From: Solimonas_A sp052035235
GTDB lineage: Bacteria > Pseudomonadota > Gammaproteobacteria > Nevskiales > Nevskiaceae
NCBI GenBank assembly: GCA_052035235.1
Contig: JBPOHT010000008.1
Location: 1-64,000 of the forward strand
Direction: 5' to 3'
Length of the DNA: 64,000 bases
Below the pieces are notes generated by a model that did no database searches, had not been told where the DNA came from, and saw nothing but the letters and a program-made list of their open reading frames with translations. This document shows, one piece after another, positions 15,984 to 24,797 of the stretch; within the stretch, counting starts at the first letter, position 1; each line of letters begins with the position of its first letter. The position numbers were made by a program, and so were the translations under genes.

Positions 15984-17315
15984 TTAGCGGCTGAATCCCG
16001 TTTCCGTGCTCACGTCCTCGAAGAACAGTTGGCCCGAACCCGGCTTGTAGCCGTCGTACTTCGAGCCCGGCAGCGGGGGCAGCTGCACTTCGCGTGCCAG
16101 CGGCCGCACCAGCCTCGGCGTCACCACCATGACCAGCTCCTTTTCCTCGCGGGTCATCTCGGTGGCGCGGAAGAAGGCGCCCAGGATCGGCAACTGTCCC
16201 AGCCAGGGCACCTTGTCGACGTTGCGGCGCAGGTTGCTGCTGATCAGGCCGGAGATGACGAAGCTCTCGCCGTCGCCCAGTTCGATCATGGTTTCCGTGC
16301 GCCGCACCAGCAGGGCCGGCACCGTCACGCCGCCGCTGGTCACGCCAGCGTTGAAATCCAGGTCGCTGACTTCCGGCGCCACCTTGAGGGCGATGCGGTT
16401 GCGCGCCAGCACCGTGGGCGTCAGCGCCAGGCGGACGCCGAATTCCTTGTACTCGATGGTGATGCTGCTGCTGCCGCCACCGCTGCTGCCGCCGCCCTGC
16501 ACCACCGGGATCGGGAACTCGCCGCCGACCAGGTAGGTGGCGGTCTGGCCAGACATGGCCACCAGGGTCGGCTCCGCCAGGGTGCGGGCCAGGCCCTTGC
16601 CCTCGAGCATGCTCAGGGCGCCCAGCAGCTTCGAGCTGGCGCTGTCGATCACCAGGTTGAAAGCCTCGTTGAAGGGGTTCAGCACCGAGGCCTCGGTCTG
16701 GTTCAGCGTCGGGCTGGAGCCGGGGCCACCGAACACCGCCCGGGTATTGCCGCCGGTGTAGATCGCGCTGAAGCCGAAGCGCTGCGCGGTGGACCGGCTG
16801 ATCTCGGCGATCTTGACCTGGGTCTGCACCTGCGTTTCCAGGGCCACGTCGCTGCCGTCGGTGATCTCGCCGTCCTTGGGCACCGAGGCCGCCAGCTTGG
16901 CGCGGCGATGGGCCGTCAGGTTGGGCAGCCGACCGGTCACTCCCTGGCCGGGGTTGACCTGCGCCTGCGCCAGGTCCGGATCGCTCTGCACCGCGGCAGA
17001 GGTCGGCTGCCGGGGCGGGACCACCTGCACGCGGAACTCGCGCGGGTACTTCGCGCCGCGATTCCAGACCGTCAGGCTGGTCACGCCGATCTTCTTGCCG
17101 TTGACCAGCACGTCGTGCAGGCCGCCGACGGTGACGTCGGCGATGGCCGGATCGCCGGTCGCCACGCGGCTGACGGCCTGGGTGTCGCGGATGATCTTGT
17201 GCAGGCCCAGCTCAACGGTGATCCAGGTCGCATTGCCCTGCGCCGTAGCCTGCAGCGGCAGCGCCAGCAGCAGGGTGGAGAACAGCGCCATGACCATCTT
17301 CTTGTAAGTCTTCAT
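15984..17315 (-). CDS. rcpA: Tad pilus outer-membrane secretin RcpA/CpaC
   Basis: Forms the outer-membrane channel for the Flp pilus. The 443-residue precursor has a signal peptide ending near LQATAQ and an N-terminal pilus/secretin domain (GDPAIADVTVGGLHDVLVNGK). The secretin domain spans about 165-415, with FGVRLALTPTVL, VPALLVRRTETMIELGDG and VPWLGQLPILGAFF. A Gly/Ser-rich loop (VQGGGSSGGGSSS) marks the pore region. It lies 12 bp downstream of rcpC. Length fits the family. Confidence 0.94.
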   Translation of the reverse strand: MKTYKKMVMALFSTLLLALPLQATAQGNATWITVELGLHKIIRDTQAVSRVATGDPAIADVTVGGLHDVLVNGKKIGVTSLTVWNRGAKYPREFRVQVVPPRQPTSAAVQSDPDLAQAQVNPGQGVTGRLPNLTAHRRAKLAASVPKDGEITDGSDVALETQVQTQVKIAEISRSTAQRFGFSAIYTGGNTRAVFGGPGSSPTLNQTEASVLNPFNEAFNLVIDSASSKLLGALSMLEGKGLARTLAEPTLVAMSGQTATYLVGGEFPIPVVQGGGSSGGGSSSITIEYKEFGVRLALTPTVLARNRIALKVAPEVSDLDFNAGVTSGGVTVPALLVRRTETMIELGDGESFVISGLISSNLRRNVDKVPWLGQLPILGAFFRATEMTREEKELVMVVTPRLVRPLAREVQLPPLPGSKYDGYKPGSGQLFFEDVSTETGFSR

Positions 17316-17327
17316 CGGTCCGGTCCC

Positions 17328-18233
17328 TTATTGCACGATCACAGTCTGCGTGTTGGAGCCGCGAATCACCTGGACCTCCGGCCCCTTGGGCTGGTCCTGC
17401 CGGCGCATGGTGGTGCCCGGCTTGGCCAACTGGCCCAGCGCCCAGACCGGCACGTCCTCGGGCTTGGGGTCGGCCGCGGGCAGCTCGGCGGTTTCCGCCT
17501 GCTCCTTGGCCAGGCCGTGCAGCGCCAGCCGCAGGTCGCCGGCACTGTCGCCGAGCAGCAGCTTGGTCACGTCCTTGTTGGGCACGGCGAGCACCGCGGT
17601 GCGGCGGCCGTCGCGGCGCTGCTGCTGTTGCTGCTTCTCGCCGTCCTGAGCCTCGCCGCCCTCGGGGCGGTCGATGATCAGGTCCTGGTAGGCCAGCACG
17701 CGCACGTTCTGCAGCAGCACGCGGCTCTGAGGCTGGTCGATGTTGCCGCCGCCACCCAGGTACAGCAGTACATCGACCATGTCGCCGGGCTGCACGAAGC
17801 CGCCCACCGCGATCACGTCGGAAATCTCCACCGACACGGCCTTGTGGCCCTCGGGGATCGAGCGCGCCAGGATGCTGCCCTCGGTGAAATAGCGCTGCGT
17901 GACCGGCGCACCGGTGTCGATATCGACCAGCGGCGTCTTGCCTACCACGTCATCGAGCGTGGAGAACGGCTTGACCGGCGCGACCGAGACCGGGACCAGG
18001 GCAATGGCGTCGCGCTGGATCGGCTCGTAGGCCAGCAGCGGCTTGGTGGCAACCACCACCAGCGTCTGCTTCGCCTTGGCGTCGTCGGCCGCGTGCTGCC
18101 GGTCCTGTTCCGCCTTTTCCGCCTGCTCGGCCTTCTCGGCGAAGCTGCGGCTGTACTGGTAACCCGCGGCGGCGAGTATGACCGCCAGAAGAACAGCGAC
18201 GACCGCAACGATCTTGAGCGTAGTGCTGCTCAT
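17328..18233 (-). CDS. rcpC: Tad pilus assembly protein RcpC/CpaB (SAF domain)
   Basis: Periplasmic protein of 301 residues anchored by one N-terminal TM helix (about 7-25), followed by a Glu/Ala/Lys-rich helical stretch. The SAF/CpaB domain then appears (KPLLAYEPIQRDAIALVPVSV, VDIDTGAPVTQRYFTEGS, HKAVSVEISDVIAVGGFVQPGDMVDVLL). CpaB/RcpC works with the secretin. Residues about 195-210 hold an unusual Gln/Glu/Arg run. ATG at 18233 was chosen because AGGGGGG precedes it by 4-5 nt; the frame stays open to 18257 without better support. Confidence 0.9.
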   Translation of the reverse strand: MSSTTLKIVAVVAVLLAVILAAAGYQYSRSFAEKAEQAEKAEQDRQHAADDAKAKQTLVVVATKPLLAYEPIQRDAIALVPVSVAPVKPFSTLDDVVGKTPLVDIDTGAPVTQRYFTEGSILARSIPEGHKAVSVEISDVIAVGGFVQPGDMVDVLLYLGGGGNIDQPQSRVLLQNVRVLAYQDLIIDRPEGGEAQDGEKQQQQQRRDGRRTAVLAVPNKDVTKLLLGDSAGDLRLALHGLAKEQAETAELPAADPKPEDVPVWALGQLAKPGTTMRRQDQPKGPEVQVIRGSNTQTVIVQ

Positions 18234-18348
18234 GAGCCCCCCTACGATGAACGACATGGAAACAACTGCAGCTTACATCGGCAACCACTCCCGCGCGAAG
18301 GCCGGGAGGCAACGGTCGAATCCAGCCGATCTTCGGCAGATCCGCCCT

Positions 18349-18801
18349 TCAGAACCAGTCTGTTACGGGCAACAGCAGCGGGCCGGCCGCAAGCTCCGCG
18401 CAGAATGCCAGCGCGAAGGCGCCGGCGGCCGGAAAACGCGCCTTGCGGTCCCCTGCGAACAGGCGCAGCCAGGCCAGCGCCAGCAGGCCGAGTGCAAGGC
18501 CCGTCAGCAACAGCATGTCCAGCGTGCGTCCCAACCCCAGCAGCAGCGCCAGGCAGGCCGCGAACTTGACGTCTCCGGCACCCATGCGTCCCAGCGCATA
18601 GCCCGGCAACAGCAACAGGAAGACCACCGCCAGCCCGGCCAGGGAGGACAGCACGCTGGCCCCCAGCAGTCCGCGGCCGTTCACCAGCAGCGCCAGTACG
18701 GCGACCACCAGCAGCGGCAACAACGCCAGATTGGGCACGCGACGCGTGTAGACATCGTAGGCCCCGATCAGCAGGGCCCACACGCCAACCGTGATGGCCA
18801 A
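18349..18801 (-). CDS. tadV: Prepilin peptidase TadV/CpaA
   Basis: Inner-membrane aspartic protease (peptidase A24) that cuts the leader of Flp and the TadE/TadF-like pseudopilins. Both catalytic Asp motifs are present: AYDVYTRRVPN near residue 15 and GAGDVK near residue 75. The rest is hydrophobic, with about five TM helices, and the 150 residues fit TadV. The start is probably TTG at 18801: a stop at 18841-18843 bounds the frame, no ATG or GTG lies between, and TGGGGA stands about 10 nt upstream of the TTG. It follows flp after a hairpin that may reduce read-through. Confidence 0.9.
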   Translation of the reverse strand: MAITVGVWALLIGAYDVYTRRVPNLALLPLLVVAVLALLVNGRGLLGASVLSSLAGLAVVFLLLLPGYALGRMGAGDVKFAACLALLLGLGRTLDMLLLTGLALGLLALAWLRLFAGDRKARFPAAGAFALAFCAELAAGPLLLPVTDWF

Positions 18802-18893
18802 GGCAAGAATCCCCAGAACAGATGGCGCCCCCGTGAAACCTCAAGCCCGCGGGACATCGCGGAGCGGCGGGGTTGGCTGTATTGCTAACTAAA

Positions 18894-18921
18894 GACGGGC
18901 TGCACCGGAGTGCAGCCCGTC
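18894..18921 (-). terminator. Hairpin between flp and tadV
   Basis: GACGGGCTGCA (18894-18904) pairs perfectly with TGCAGCCCGTC (18911-18921). On the minus strand it is followed by TTTAGTTAG. A leaky terminator here would make flp mRNA far more abundant than the assembly genes, as the stoichiometry of a pilus needs. Confidence 0.75.
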
Positions 18922-18940
18922 CGTGTAACGCACCGCGCGA

Positions 18941-19114
18941 TTACTTCTGCGCGTTGGTCAGGCCATCGTTGGCCTTGTTGAACAGGTTTTCCAGGCCGTT
19001 GCCGAGGAAGCCCAGCACGACGATGATCGCCACGGCGATCAGACCGATGATCAGGCCGTACTCGACCGCGCTCGCGCCTTCTTCATCACGGAGAAACTTC
19101 ATCATCTGATTCAT
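18941..19114 (-). CDS. flp: Flp-type major pilin
   Basis: Pilin of only 57 residues and the first gene of the Tad operon. The prepilin leader MNQMMKFLRDEEG ends in the processing site before ASAVEYGLI. Glu and Tyr of the conserved EYG are in place, followed by a hydrophobic helix (LIIGLIAVAIIVVLGFLG) and a short polar tail (NGLENLFNKANDGLTNAQK). TadV is the expected processing enzyme. GGAG stands about 9 nt before the ATG. The tail is rich in Asn and has one Thr, possible modification sites. The protein is the subunit of adhesive Flp fibres. Confidence 0.95.
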   Translation of the reverse strand: MNQMMKFLRDEEGASAVEYGLIIGLIAVAIIVVLGFLGNGLENLFNKANDGLTNAQK

Positions 19115-19168
19115 TGCAAACGCTCCAAGAGGGTGTGGTCAAGCGGCCATCTCGCGAGCCGCACAGGT

Positions 19169-19197
19169 ACTATGCAAGGATCGTAAGTGCCCGTCAA
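19169..19197 (-). promoter_or_regulatory. Sigma-70-like promoter of flp and the Tad operon
   Basis: On the minus strand TTGACG (19197-19192) and CATAGT (19174-19169) are separated by exactly 17 bp, giving 5/6 and 4/6 matches to -35 and -10. The expected start site lies about 45-50 bp before the flp ATG. The GG and GC dinucleotides are not spaced correctly for sigma-54. The rest of 19115-19416 shows nothing further that I can identify apart from the Shine-Dalgarno of each divergent gene. Confidence 0.6.
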
Positions 19198-19416
19198 AGA
19201 AGCTGATTGACGCTTTCACTACCGCTCATCGGCCACTGCGAACAAGCGGCGCCTGCCGGCAGACAACCGGCCCCTCGCGTTGCCGTTCGCAGACGTGATC
19301 TGCGTCACATGGATCGCCTGCGATGCGCAGGGCGGCCCATCCCTACCGGACAGGACTCGCGCGTGTGCGCGGCGTGCGGGCACCGATACAGTGCGCAGAC
19401 CCATTCCGGAGTTCCG

Positions 19417-21600
19417 ATGCCGACATTGCTCTTCGCCTGCACGCTGTTCCTCAGCTCCGCGCTGCTGTTCGCGGTGCAGCCGATGATCTCCAAGATGGTG
19501 CTGCCGCAGCTGGGCGGCTCGCCCGGCGTCTGGAACGCCTGCATGTGCTTCTTCCAGGCCGGGCTGCTGGCGGGCTACGCCTACGCCCACCTGCTGGCGA
19601 AGCGGCTGGCCTGGACCACGCAGGCGGCGCTGCACGCCGCGCTGCTGCTGCTGGCCTTCCTGTTCCTGCCGCCGGCACTGGGCCATGCGACGCCGCCGGC
19701 CGATGGCTCGCCGGTCTGGTGGCTGTTGGGGCTGCTGGCGTTCAGCGTCGGCCTGCCGTTCTTCGTGCTGTCGGCCACGGCGCCGCTGGTACAGCACTGG
19801 TTCTCGCGCACCCGCCATCCCGATGCCCGCAATCCCTACTTCCTCTATGCCGCCAGCAACGCCGGCAGCCTGCTGGCCTTGCTGGGCTATCCCCTATTGA
19901 TCGAACCCCAGTGGGACCTGGGGCAGCAGGGCCTGGCCTGGTCCGCCGGATTCGTGCTGCTGGGCCTGGCGCTGGCCGCCTGCTTCGTCGCGGCCTACCG
20001 GCAGCGCAGCGACGACACCGGGGAGCCGGCGACCGAGGCCGAGGCCCCCGCCGTGTCCGGCCGGCATCGCCTGCAATGGCTGGCGCTGTCCTTCCTGCCG
20101 TCCAGCCTGCTGCTGGGTGTGACGACCTTCATCACCACCGACCTGGCCTCCACACCGCTGCTGTGGGTGATCCCGCTGGCCCTGTACCTGACCACCTTCA
20201 TCCTGGTGTTCGCACGGCGCCCGCCGCTGCCGCATCCGTGGATGCGCCGCGCGCTGCCGCACCTGCTGATCCTGATCGCCCTCCTGTCGCTGCTGCACAT
20301 CGCCTCGGTGTGGCTGCTGGCGCTGCACCTGGCCGGGTTCTTCGTGATCACCATGGTCAGCCATGGCGAGCTGGCGGCACGGCGCCCGCCCGCGGCACAC
20401 CTGACCGAGTTCTACCTCTATATGTCGCTGGGCGGCGTACTGGGTGGCATCTTCAATGCGCTGCTCGCGCCGGCGATCTTCTCCGGCGTCTACGAATACC
20501 CGCTGATGCTGGCCGCCAGCTGCCTGCTGGCAGGCCAGGCCACGGCCGGCCGCCGCGCCCTGGCGCTGGACGGTCTGCTGCCGGCGCTGCTGCTGGGCGT
20601 GCTGGTGCTGCTGTCGATGGGCAGCGACGAATTGCGCAGCCTCCTGGCGAAGGGCGGACGGGCCGGTATCGTGATCGCGGTGCTGGCCTTCGCCAGCCTT
20701 GCGGCGCTGCTGCTGGCCTTCAGCAGCCGTCCACTGCGCTTTGCCTTCGGCATCGCGGCCTGCCTGGCCTTCGCCATGGTGCGCCAGGTGCAGGGCGCGC
20801 TGGAGATGGAGCGCAGCTTCTTCGGCATCTACAAGGTGATACCGGTCGATGAGGGCCGCCGCACGGCCCTGCTCCACGGCACCACCGTGCACGGCGTCGC
20901 CAGCCACGATCCCGCGCACTACCGCCTGCCGATGAGCTACTACGCGGTGGCGGGGCCCTTCGGGCAATTGCTGGCCTCCGAAACGGCGCGCCGCCTGCCG
21001 CGCATCGGCGTGGTCGGGCTGGGCGTGGGTGGGCTGACCTGTTACGCCGCGCCGGGCCAGACCTGGACCTTCCATGAGATCGATCCGCTGGTCGAGCGCC
21101 TGGCACGCGATCCGCGGCACTTCCGCTACCTGCAGGAGTGCGGCCAGAACACCTCGGTAGTGATCGGCGACGCGCGCCTGACGCTGGAGCAGGTGCCCGA
21201 CGGGGGGTACGACCTGCTGGTGCTGGACGCCTACAGCTCCGACAGCATCCCCCTGCACCTGATGAGCCGCGAAGCGCTGGCGCTGTACCTGCGCAAGCTG
21301 TCGCCGCACGGGCTGCTGGTCTTCCACGTGACCAACCGCCACCTCGACCTGATGCCGGTGCTCGCCCGCCTGGCGCAGGATGCCAGCCTGTCCGGGCTGC
21401 AGCAGCGCTTCCGGCCAGCCGATGCCCTGCGCCGCCAGGGCGACGCGCTGGCCACCGATGTCATCGTGCTGTCACGCGATGCAGCGGACCTGGCCTTCCT
21501 GCAGGCCGGCGGGGCCTGGCAGCCCCTGGCCGGAGTGCCGGGCACGCCGCTGTGGACCGACAGCTACTCCAACATCCTGGGCGTGATCCGCTGGCGCTGA
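19417..21600 (+). CDS. Fused membrane protein / spermidine-synthase-like protein
   Basis: Protein of 727 residues. The first two thirds are about a dozen TM helices (CTLFLSSALLFAVQPMISKM, with the conserved QPMISK and LPQLGGSPGVWN). The last third (about 520-715) is a spermidine-synthase-like Rossmann domain with GVVGLGVGGL and HEIDPLVERLARDPRHF. GDARLTLEQVPDGGYDLLVLDAYSSDS follows in the same domain. Such fusions are common in proteobacteria and their reaction is unproven; polyamine synthesis should not be assumed. ATG at 19417 was chosen (GGAG 5-6 nt upstream); the open frame reaches 19207 but that part is not hydrophobic. It diverges from flp. Confidence 0.88.
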   Translation: MPTLLFACTLFLSSALLFAVQPMISKMVLPQLGGSPGVWNACMCFFQAGLLAGYAYAHLLAKRLAWTTQAALHAALLLLAFLFLPPALGHATPPADGSPVWWLLGLLAFSVGLPFFVLSATAPLVQHWFSRTRHPDARNPYFLYAASNAGSLLALLGYPLLIEPQWDLGQQGLAWSAGFVLLGLALAACFVAAYRQRSDDTGEPATEAEAPAVSGRHRLQWLALSFLPSSLLLGVTTFITTDLASTPLLWVIPLALYLTTFILVFARRPPLPHPWMRRALPHLLILIALLSLLHIASVWLLALHLAGFFVITMVSHGELAARRPPAAHLTEFYLYMSLGGVLGGIFNALLAPAIFSGVYEYPLMLAASCLLAGQATAGRRALALDGLLPALLLGVLVLLSMGSDELRSLLAKGGRAGIVIAVLAFASLAALLLAFSSRPLRFAFGIAACLAFAMVRQVQGALEMERSFFGIYKVIPVDEGRRTALLHGTTVHGVASHDPAHYRLPMSYYAVAGPFGQLLASETARRLPRIGVVGLGVGGLTCYAAPGQTWTFHEIDPLVERLARDPRHFRYLQECGQNTSVVIGDARLTLEQVPDGGYDLLVLDAYSSDSIPLHLMSREALALYLRKLSPHGLLVFHVTNRHLDLMPVLARLAQDASLSGLQQRFRPADALRRQGDALATDVIVLSRDAADLAFLQAGGAWQPLAGVPGTPLWTDSYSNILGVIRWR

Positions 21601-21618
21601 GACGCCGCCGTCCTGCCC

Positions 21619-22533
21619 TCAGTGCTGCAGGTACAGCAGGCGCTTGATCTCGCGCTGGCCGCGGGTCACCGCGTGCAGGATCACGCCGCAGGTGAAGGCC
21701 ATCAGCGCCGACAGCATGATGCCGGTGCAGAGCACCGCCGTGGGCAGGCGCGGCACCAGGCCGGTGCGGGCGTATTCCAGGAACAGCGGCAGCGACAGGC
21801 CCAGCGACACCAGCGCCAGCAGCGCCGCCACCACGCTGAAGAACAGCAGGGGCCGTTCGCTGCGGAACAGGCGCGAGATGGTCCACAGGATGCGCCAGCC
21901 GTCCGGCAGTGCGCGCAGCTTGCTGGTGGAGCCTTCCGGACGCTCCACGTAGGGGCCTTCGATTTCCGCCATCGGCACCCGCAGCGACAGCGCGTGCACC
22001 GCCAGCTCCACCTCGATCTCGAAGCCGGTGGCCAGCGCGGGGAAGGACTTGGCGAAGCGCCGCGAGAACACCTTGTAGCCGGACAGCACGTCGTCCAGGT
22101 GGTGGCCGAACAGGTAGCCGATCAGCGAGGTGAACAGGCGGTTGCCAAACTGGTGCCCGCGCCGGTAGGCCTCCGCGCCCTGCGCCAGCCGCCGGCCGTT
22201 GACCAGGTCGAGCTGCTGCGACAGCAGCGCCTCGATCATGCGCGGCGCGGAGGCAGCATCGTAGGTGGCGTCGCCGTCGACCAGCACGTAGCAGTCCGCC
22301 TCGACGTCGGCCAGCATGCGCCGCACGACATGGCCCTTGCCCTGGCGCCGCTCGGTGCGCACCACCGCGCCGGCGGCGGTAGCCAGGGCCACGGTGTCGT
22401 CGGTGGAGTTGTTGTCGTAGACGTAGACGACGGCGCCCGGCAGCGCCGCCAGGAAGTCGCCGACGACGCGCGCAATGGTCTCCGCCTCGTTGCGACAGGG
22501 CACGAGGACGGCGATGCGGGGGCTGGAGATCAT
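21619..22533 (-). CDS. Family 2 glycosyltransferase (DPM1/GtrB-like)
   Basis: Glycosyltransferase of 304 residues that probably moves a sugar from a nucleotide donor onto polyprenyl phosphate. The GT-A domain shows IAVLVPCRNEAETI, YVYDNNSTDDT and the metal-binding VDGDATYD; DDVLSGYKVFSRRF follows. Two C-terminal TM helices (about 225-245 and 265-285) anchor it, as in GtrB. It starts 2 bp after the stop of the GtrA-family gene (a GTG at 22539 could give a 4-bp overlap instead). GtrA and GtrB act together in O-antigen glucosylation, supporting a lipid-linked sugar role here. Confidence 0.88.
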   Translation of the reverse strand: MISSPRIAVLVPCRNEAETIARVVGDFLAALPGAVVYVYDNNSTDDTVALATAAGAVVRTERRQGKGHVVRRMLADVEADCYVLVDGDATYDAASAPRMIEALLSQQLDLVNGRRLAQGAEAYRRGHQFGNRLFTSLIGYLFGHHLDDVLSGYKVFSRRFAKSFPALATGFEIEVELAVHALSLRVPMAEIEGPYVERPEGSTSKLRALPDGWRILWTISRLFRSERPLLFFSVVAALLALVSLGLSLPLFLEYARTGLVPRLPTAVLCTGIMLSALMAFTCGVILHAVTRGQREIKRLLYLQH

Positions 22534-22535
22534 GT

Positions 22536-22916
22536 TCACGCGCTAGGATTCCGGAAAACGTAATGCCGGGACAGCAAGTAGTTGGACACCAGCGCCGCCG
22601 CCGTGCCTGCCAGGTAGGGCAGCAGCAGCCCCTGTTCGACGCCGGCGGCCGTGATCCAGGCCAGGAACACGGCGTAGTTCACACCGCAGCCCAGGCTCTG
22701 CACGCCCAGGTAGCGCAGGCCTTCAGGCCCCGGCTGCGCGCTGGAACCGAAGGTGAACCAGCGGTTGCCGGCCCAGGTGACGCCCACCGCCGCCAGGAAG
22801 GCCAGCAGCCGCGCCAGCCACCAGGCCTTGCCGACGCCTTGCGCCAGCAGGAAGAATACCGCGGCATCGACGATGAATCCGGCACCGCCCACCAGAAAGA
22901 ATCTCAGGAATGCCAT
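22536..22916 (-). CDS. GtrA-family membrane protein (probable lipid-linked sugar flippase)
   Basis: Small membrane protein of 126 residues with four predicted TM helices. The GtrA signature is clear: FLVGGAGFIVDAAVFFLLAQ at the start, FLAAVGVTWAGNRWFTF in the middle, and LVSNYLLSRHYVF at the end. GtrA proteins are thought to flip undecaprenyl-phosphate-sugar across the inner membrane. Start ATG is at 22916; the frame runs open further upstream to 24380, but that part is antisense to the next gene. It is coupled to the GT2 gene and diverges from the GT-C-like gene with 102 bp between starts. Confidence 0.9.
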   Translation of the reverse strand: MAFLRFFLVGGAGFIVDAAVFFLLAQGVGKAWWLARLLAFLAAVGVTWAGNRWFTFGSSAQPGPEGLRYLGVQSLGCGVNYAVFLAWITAAGVEQGLLLPYLAGTAAALVSNYLLSRHYVFRNPSA

Positions 22917-23018
22917 TGACGGACCGATCGAAGACGCAGCACACAGTATCGCCCGCCCTGGCGTGACGGAATACCCGTCCGGACACACGGCGCCATTCGC
23001 CGGAAGACCCTTGCTCCC

Positions 23019-24797
23019 ATGACCTCCTCCGCCCCCGGCCGCACCCTGGCCCTGCTGGTCGCCATGCTGATGATGGCCGTCGCCCTGGCCCGATCGGCAC
23101 CGAGCTCCTTCGAGCGCCTGTCGCAGGCCGACCTGTCCAACCCCGACAGCTATTACAACCTCGTGGTGCTGCAGGACCGCACGCCGGAGCACGGCCATCG
23201 CTTCGTCGCGCGCGACAACGCGCCCTACGGCAGCTGGGTGCACTGGACCGAGCCCTATACCTGGACGCTGTGGCAGCTGCACCGGCCGCTGCGGGCCGCC
23301 GGCCTGGCCGAGGAACCGGCGCTGCGTTACGCCGGCGGCGCGCTGAGCCTGCTCGGCATGCTGGCGCTGGCGCTGTTCACCGCACTGGCGGTGTCGTCCA
23401 CCGGCACGCGCCGCACCGCCATGATCAGCGGCCTGGCACTGGCGGCCTGCATCCCGCTGCATGCCTACGGCAACATGCTGCAGATCACCCACCACATCTT
23501 CATGCTGGTGCCGCTGGCCGCGGCGGCGGCCTGCCTGCTGCGCCGCTCGATCCTGCCGCGGCCGGGGCTGGACCTGCTGGGCGGCGCCTTGCTGGCACTG
23601 GGCTGGTGGATCTCGCCGGAGGCGATGCCCTTGATCGTCGGGCTGGTTTACCTGCGCATCGCCGCGCGCCTCCAGGGAGCCGCACCGGCACTCTGGTGGC
23701 TGGCGCCCGGCTTGTTCGGACTGACGCTGCTGGCCTGGTGGCTCGACCCGCCGCCGCCGACCTTCCCGGCCTGGACGCTGGACCGCATGAGCCTCGCCTG
23801 GCTGCTGCTGGCCGGCCTGCTGGCGGCGATGCCCCTGGTGGCGGAAGCCTGCCTGCGGCGCGGCCTGGCGCTGGGTCGCAGCGTCGCGGTGATGATCGCC
23901 GTGTCGCTGGGCGCCCTGCTGGCCTGGGTGCTGGCGGTTCCCGAGGTGCGTGCGGGACCGGCCGGCCTGATCCCGGCGGAGCTGCGGACGCTGTGGTGGA
24001 ACCAGATCATCGAGCTGCAGGCCGCGCACCGGCCGCACCAGTGGATGGCCTACCTGGGCCTGCCGCTGGCCGGCGCGCTGGCCGCCGGCTACCGCGCCTG
24101 GCGCGAGCGCAGCCTGTGGATCGCGGCGCTGGCCTTCATGTCCCTGGCCTACGGCCTGCTGGGTGTGTGGCACCTGCGCATGGGTGCGGCCGCGGGCATC
24201 GCGGGTGCGCTGGCCTACGGCATCGGGCTGGCAGGGCTGCGTGGCTTCGGCGACGTGGACGAGACGCTGCCGCGGCGCAGCCAGTTGCGCGTGTTCCTGC
24301 TGACGCTGTTCCCCGCGCTGCAGCTCGCCGCGACCGTGGGCCTGGCGTCGCTGTGGCCGCCTCCGCCGCAGGAGAAGCACTGCAGCCTCGCCAGCATCGC
24401 CCCGGTGCTACAGCAGATTCCCCAGGCGACCTTCCTGGCGCCGGTCTTCAGCGGTTCGGAGCTGCTGTACCGCACGCATCACCGCATCATCACCGGCCCC
24501 TACCACCACAACGTGGAGGGCCTGCTCGACAACTACCGCGCCTGGCTCGACACCGGCACCGACCAACCGCCGGAAATCTTCGCGCGGCGCAGCGTCGGCT
24601 ACGTGCTGGGCTGCACCTACTACCAGAATGAACTGCGAGGCAGCGAGGGCCGTCGTACGCTGATGGAACGCGTGGCCGATGGCGACACCCCGGCCTGGCT
24701 GCAGGCCCAGCCCTGGCCGGCCGGCACCGAAACCGAATGGCGCCTGTACCGCGTCCAGCCACCTGCTGGCTCCGCCATCGAAGAGCCCCGGCCATGA
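23019..24797 (+). CDS. Polytopic membrane protein, probable GT-C-type glycosyltransferase
   Basis: Protein of 592 residues with about 11-12 TM helices and a soluble C-terminal domain from about residue 450. The first luminal loop reads DSYYNLVVLQDRTPEHGHRF then APYGSWVHWTEPYTW. This layout resembles STT3/GT-C enzymes, where an acidic residue in loop 1 binds metal. I do not recognise a named family. Its position facing a GtrA-GtrB-like pair suggests it uses the polyprenyl-linked sugar they supply, as the third member of gtr clusters does. It shares a 4-bp ATGA overlap with apaH. Confidence 0.6.
   Translation: MTSSAPGRTLALLVAMLMMAVALARSAPSSFERLSQADLSNPDSYYNLVVLQDRTPEHGHRFVARDNAPYGSWVHWTEPYTWTLWQLHRPLRAAGLAEEPALRYAGGALSLLGMLALALFTALAVSSTGTRRTAMISGLALAACIPLHAYGNMLQITHHIFMLVPLAAAAACLLRRSILPRPGLDLLGGALLALGWWISPEAMPLIVGLVYLRIAARLQGAAPALWWLAPGLFGLTLLAWWLDPPPPTFPAWTLDRMSLAWLLLAGLLAAMPLVAEACLRRGLALGRSVAVMIAVSLGALLAWVLAVPEVRAGPAGLIPAELRTLWWNQIIELQAAHRPHQWMAYLGLPLAGALAAGYRAWRERSLWIAALAFMSLAYGLLGVWHLRMGAAAGIAGALAYGIGLAGLRGFGDVDETLPRRSQLRVFLLTLFPALQLAATVGLASLWPPPPQEKHCSLASIAPVLQQIPQATFLAPVFSGSELLYRTHHRIITGPYHHNVEGLLDNYRAWLDTGTDQPPEIFARRSVGYVLGCTYYQNELRGSEGRRTLMERVADGDTPAWLQAQPWPAGTETEWRLYRVQPPAGSAIEEPRP

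Noticed and set aside
16029..18569. A plus-strand open frame of 846 codons across rcpA and rcpC
   Set aside because: It is antisense to two clear Tad genes, its composition is an artefact of high GC, and there is no ribosome-binding site or domain.
19169..19197. Sigma-54 promoter for flp, suggested by GGCAC and TTGC on the minus strand
   Set aside because: The GG and GC dinucleotides are about 4 bp too far apart for a -24/-12 promoter; a sigma-70 reading fits better.
22917..24380. N-terminal extension of the GtrA-family frame
   Set aside because: The extension is antisense to the GT-C-like gene and is Gln/Arg/Gly-rich. The GtrA family starts at the ATG at 22916.
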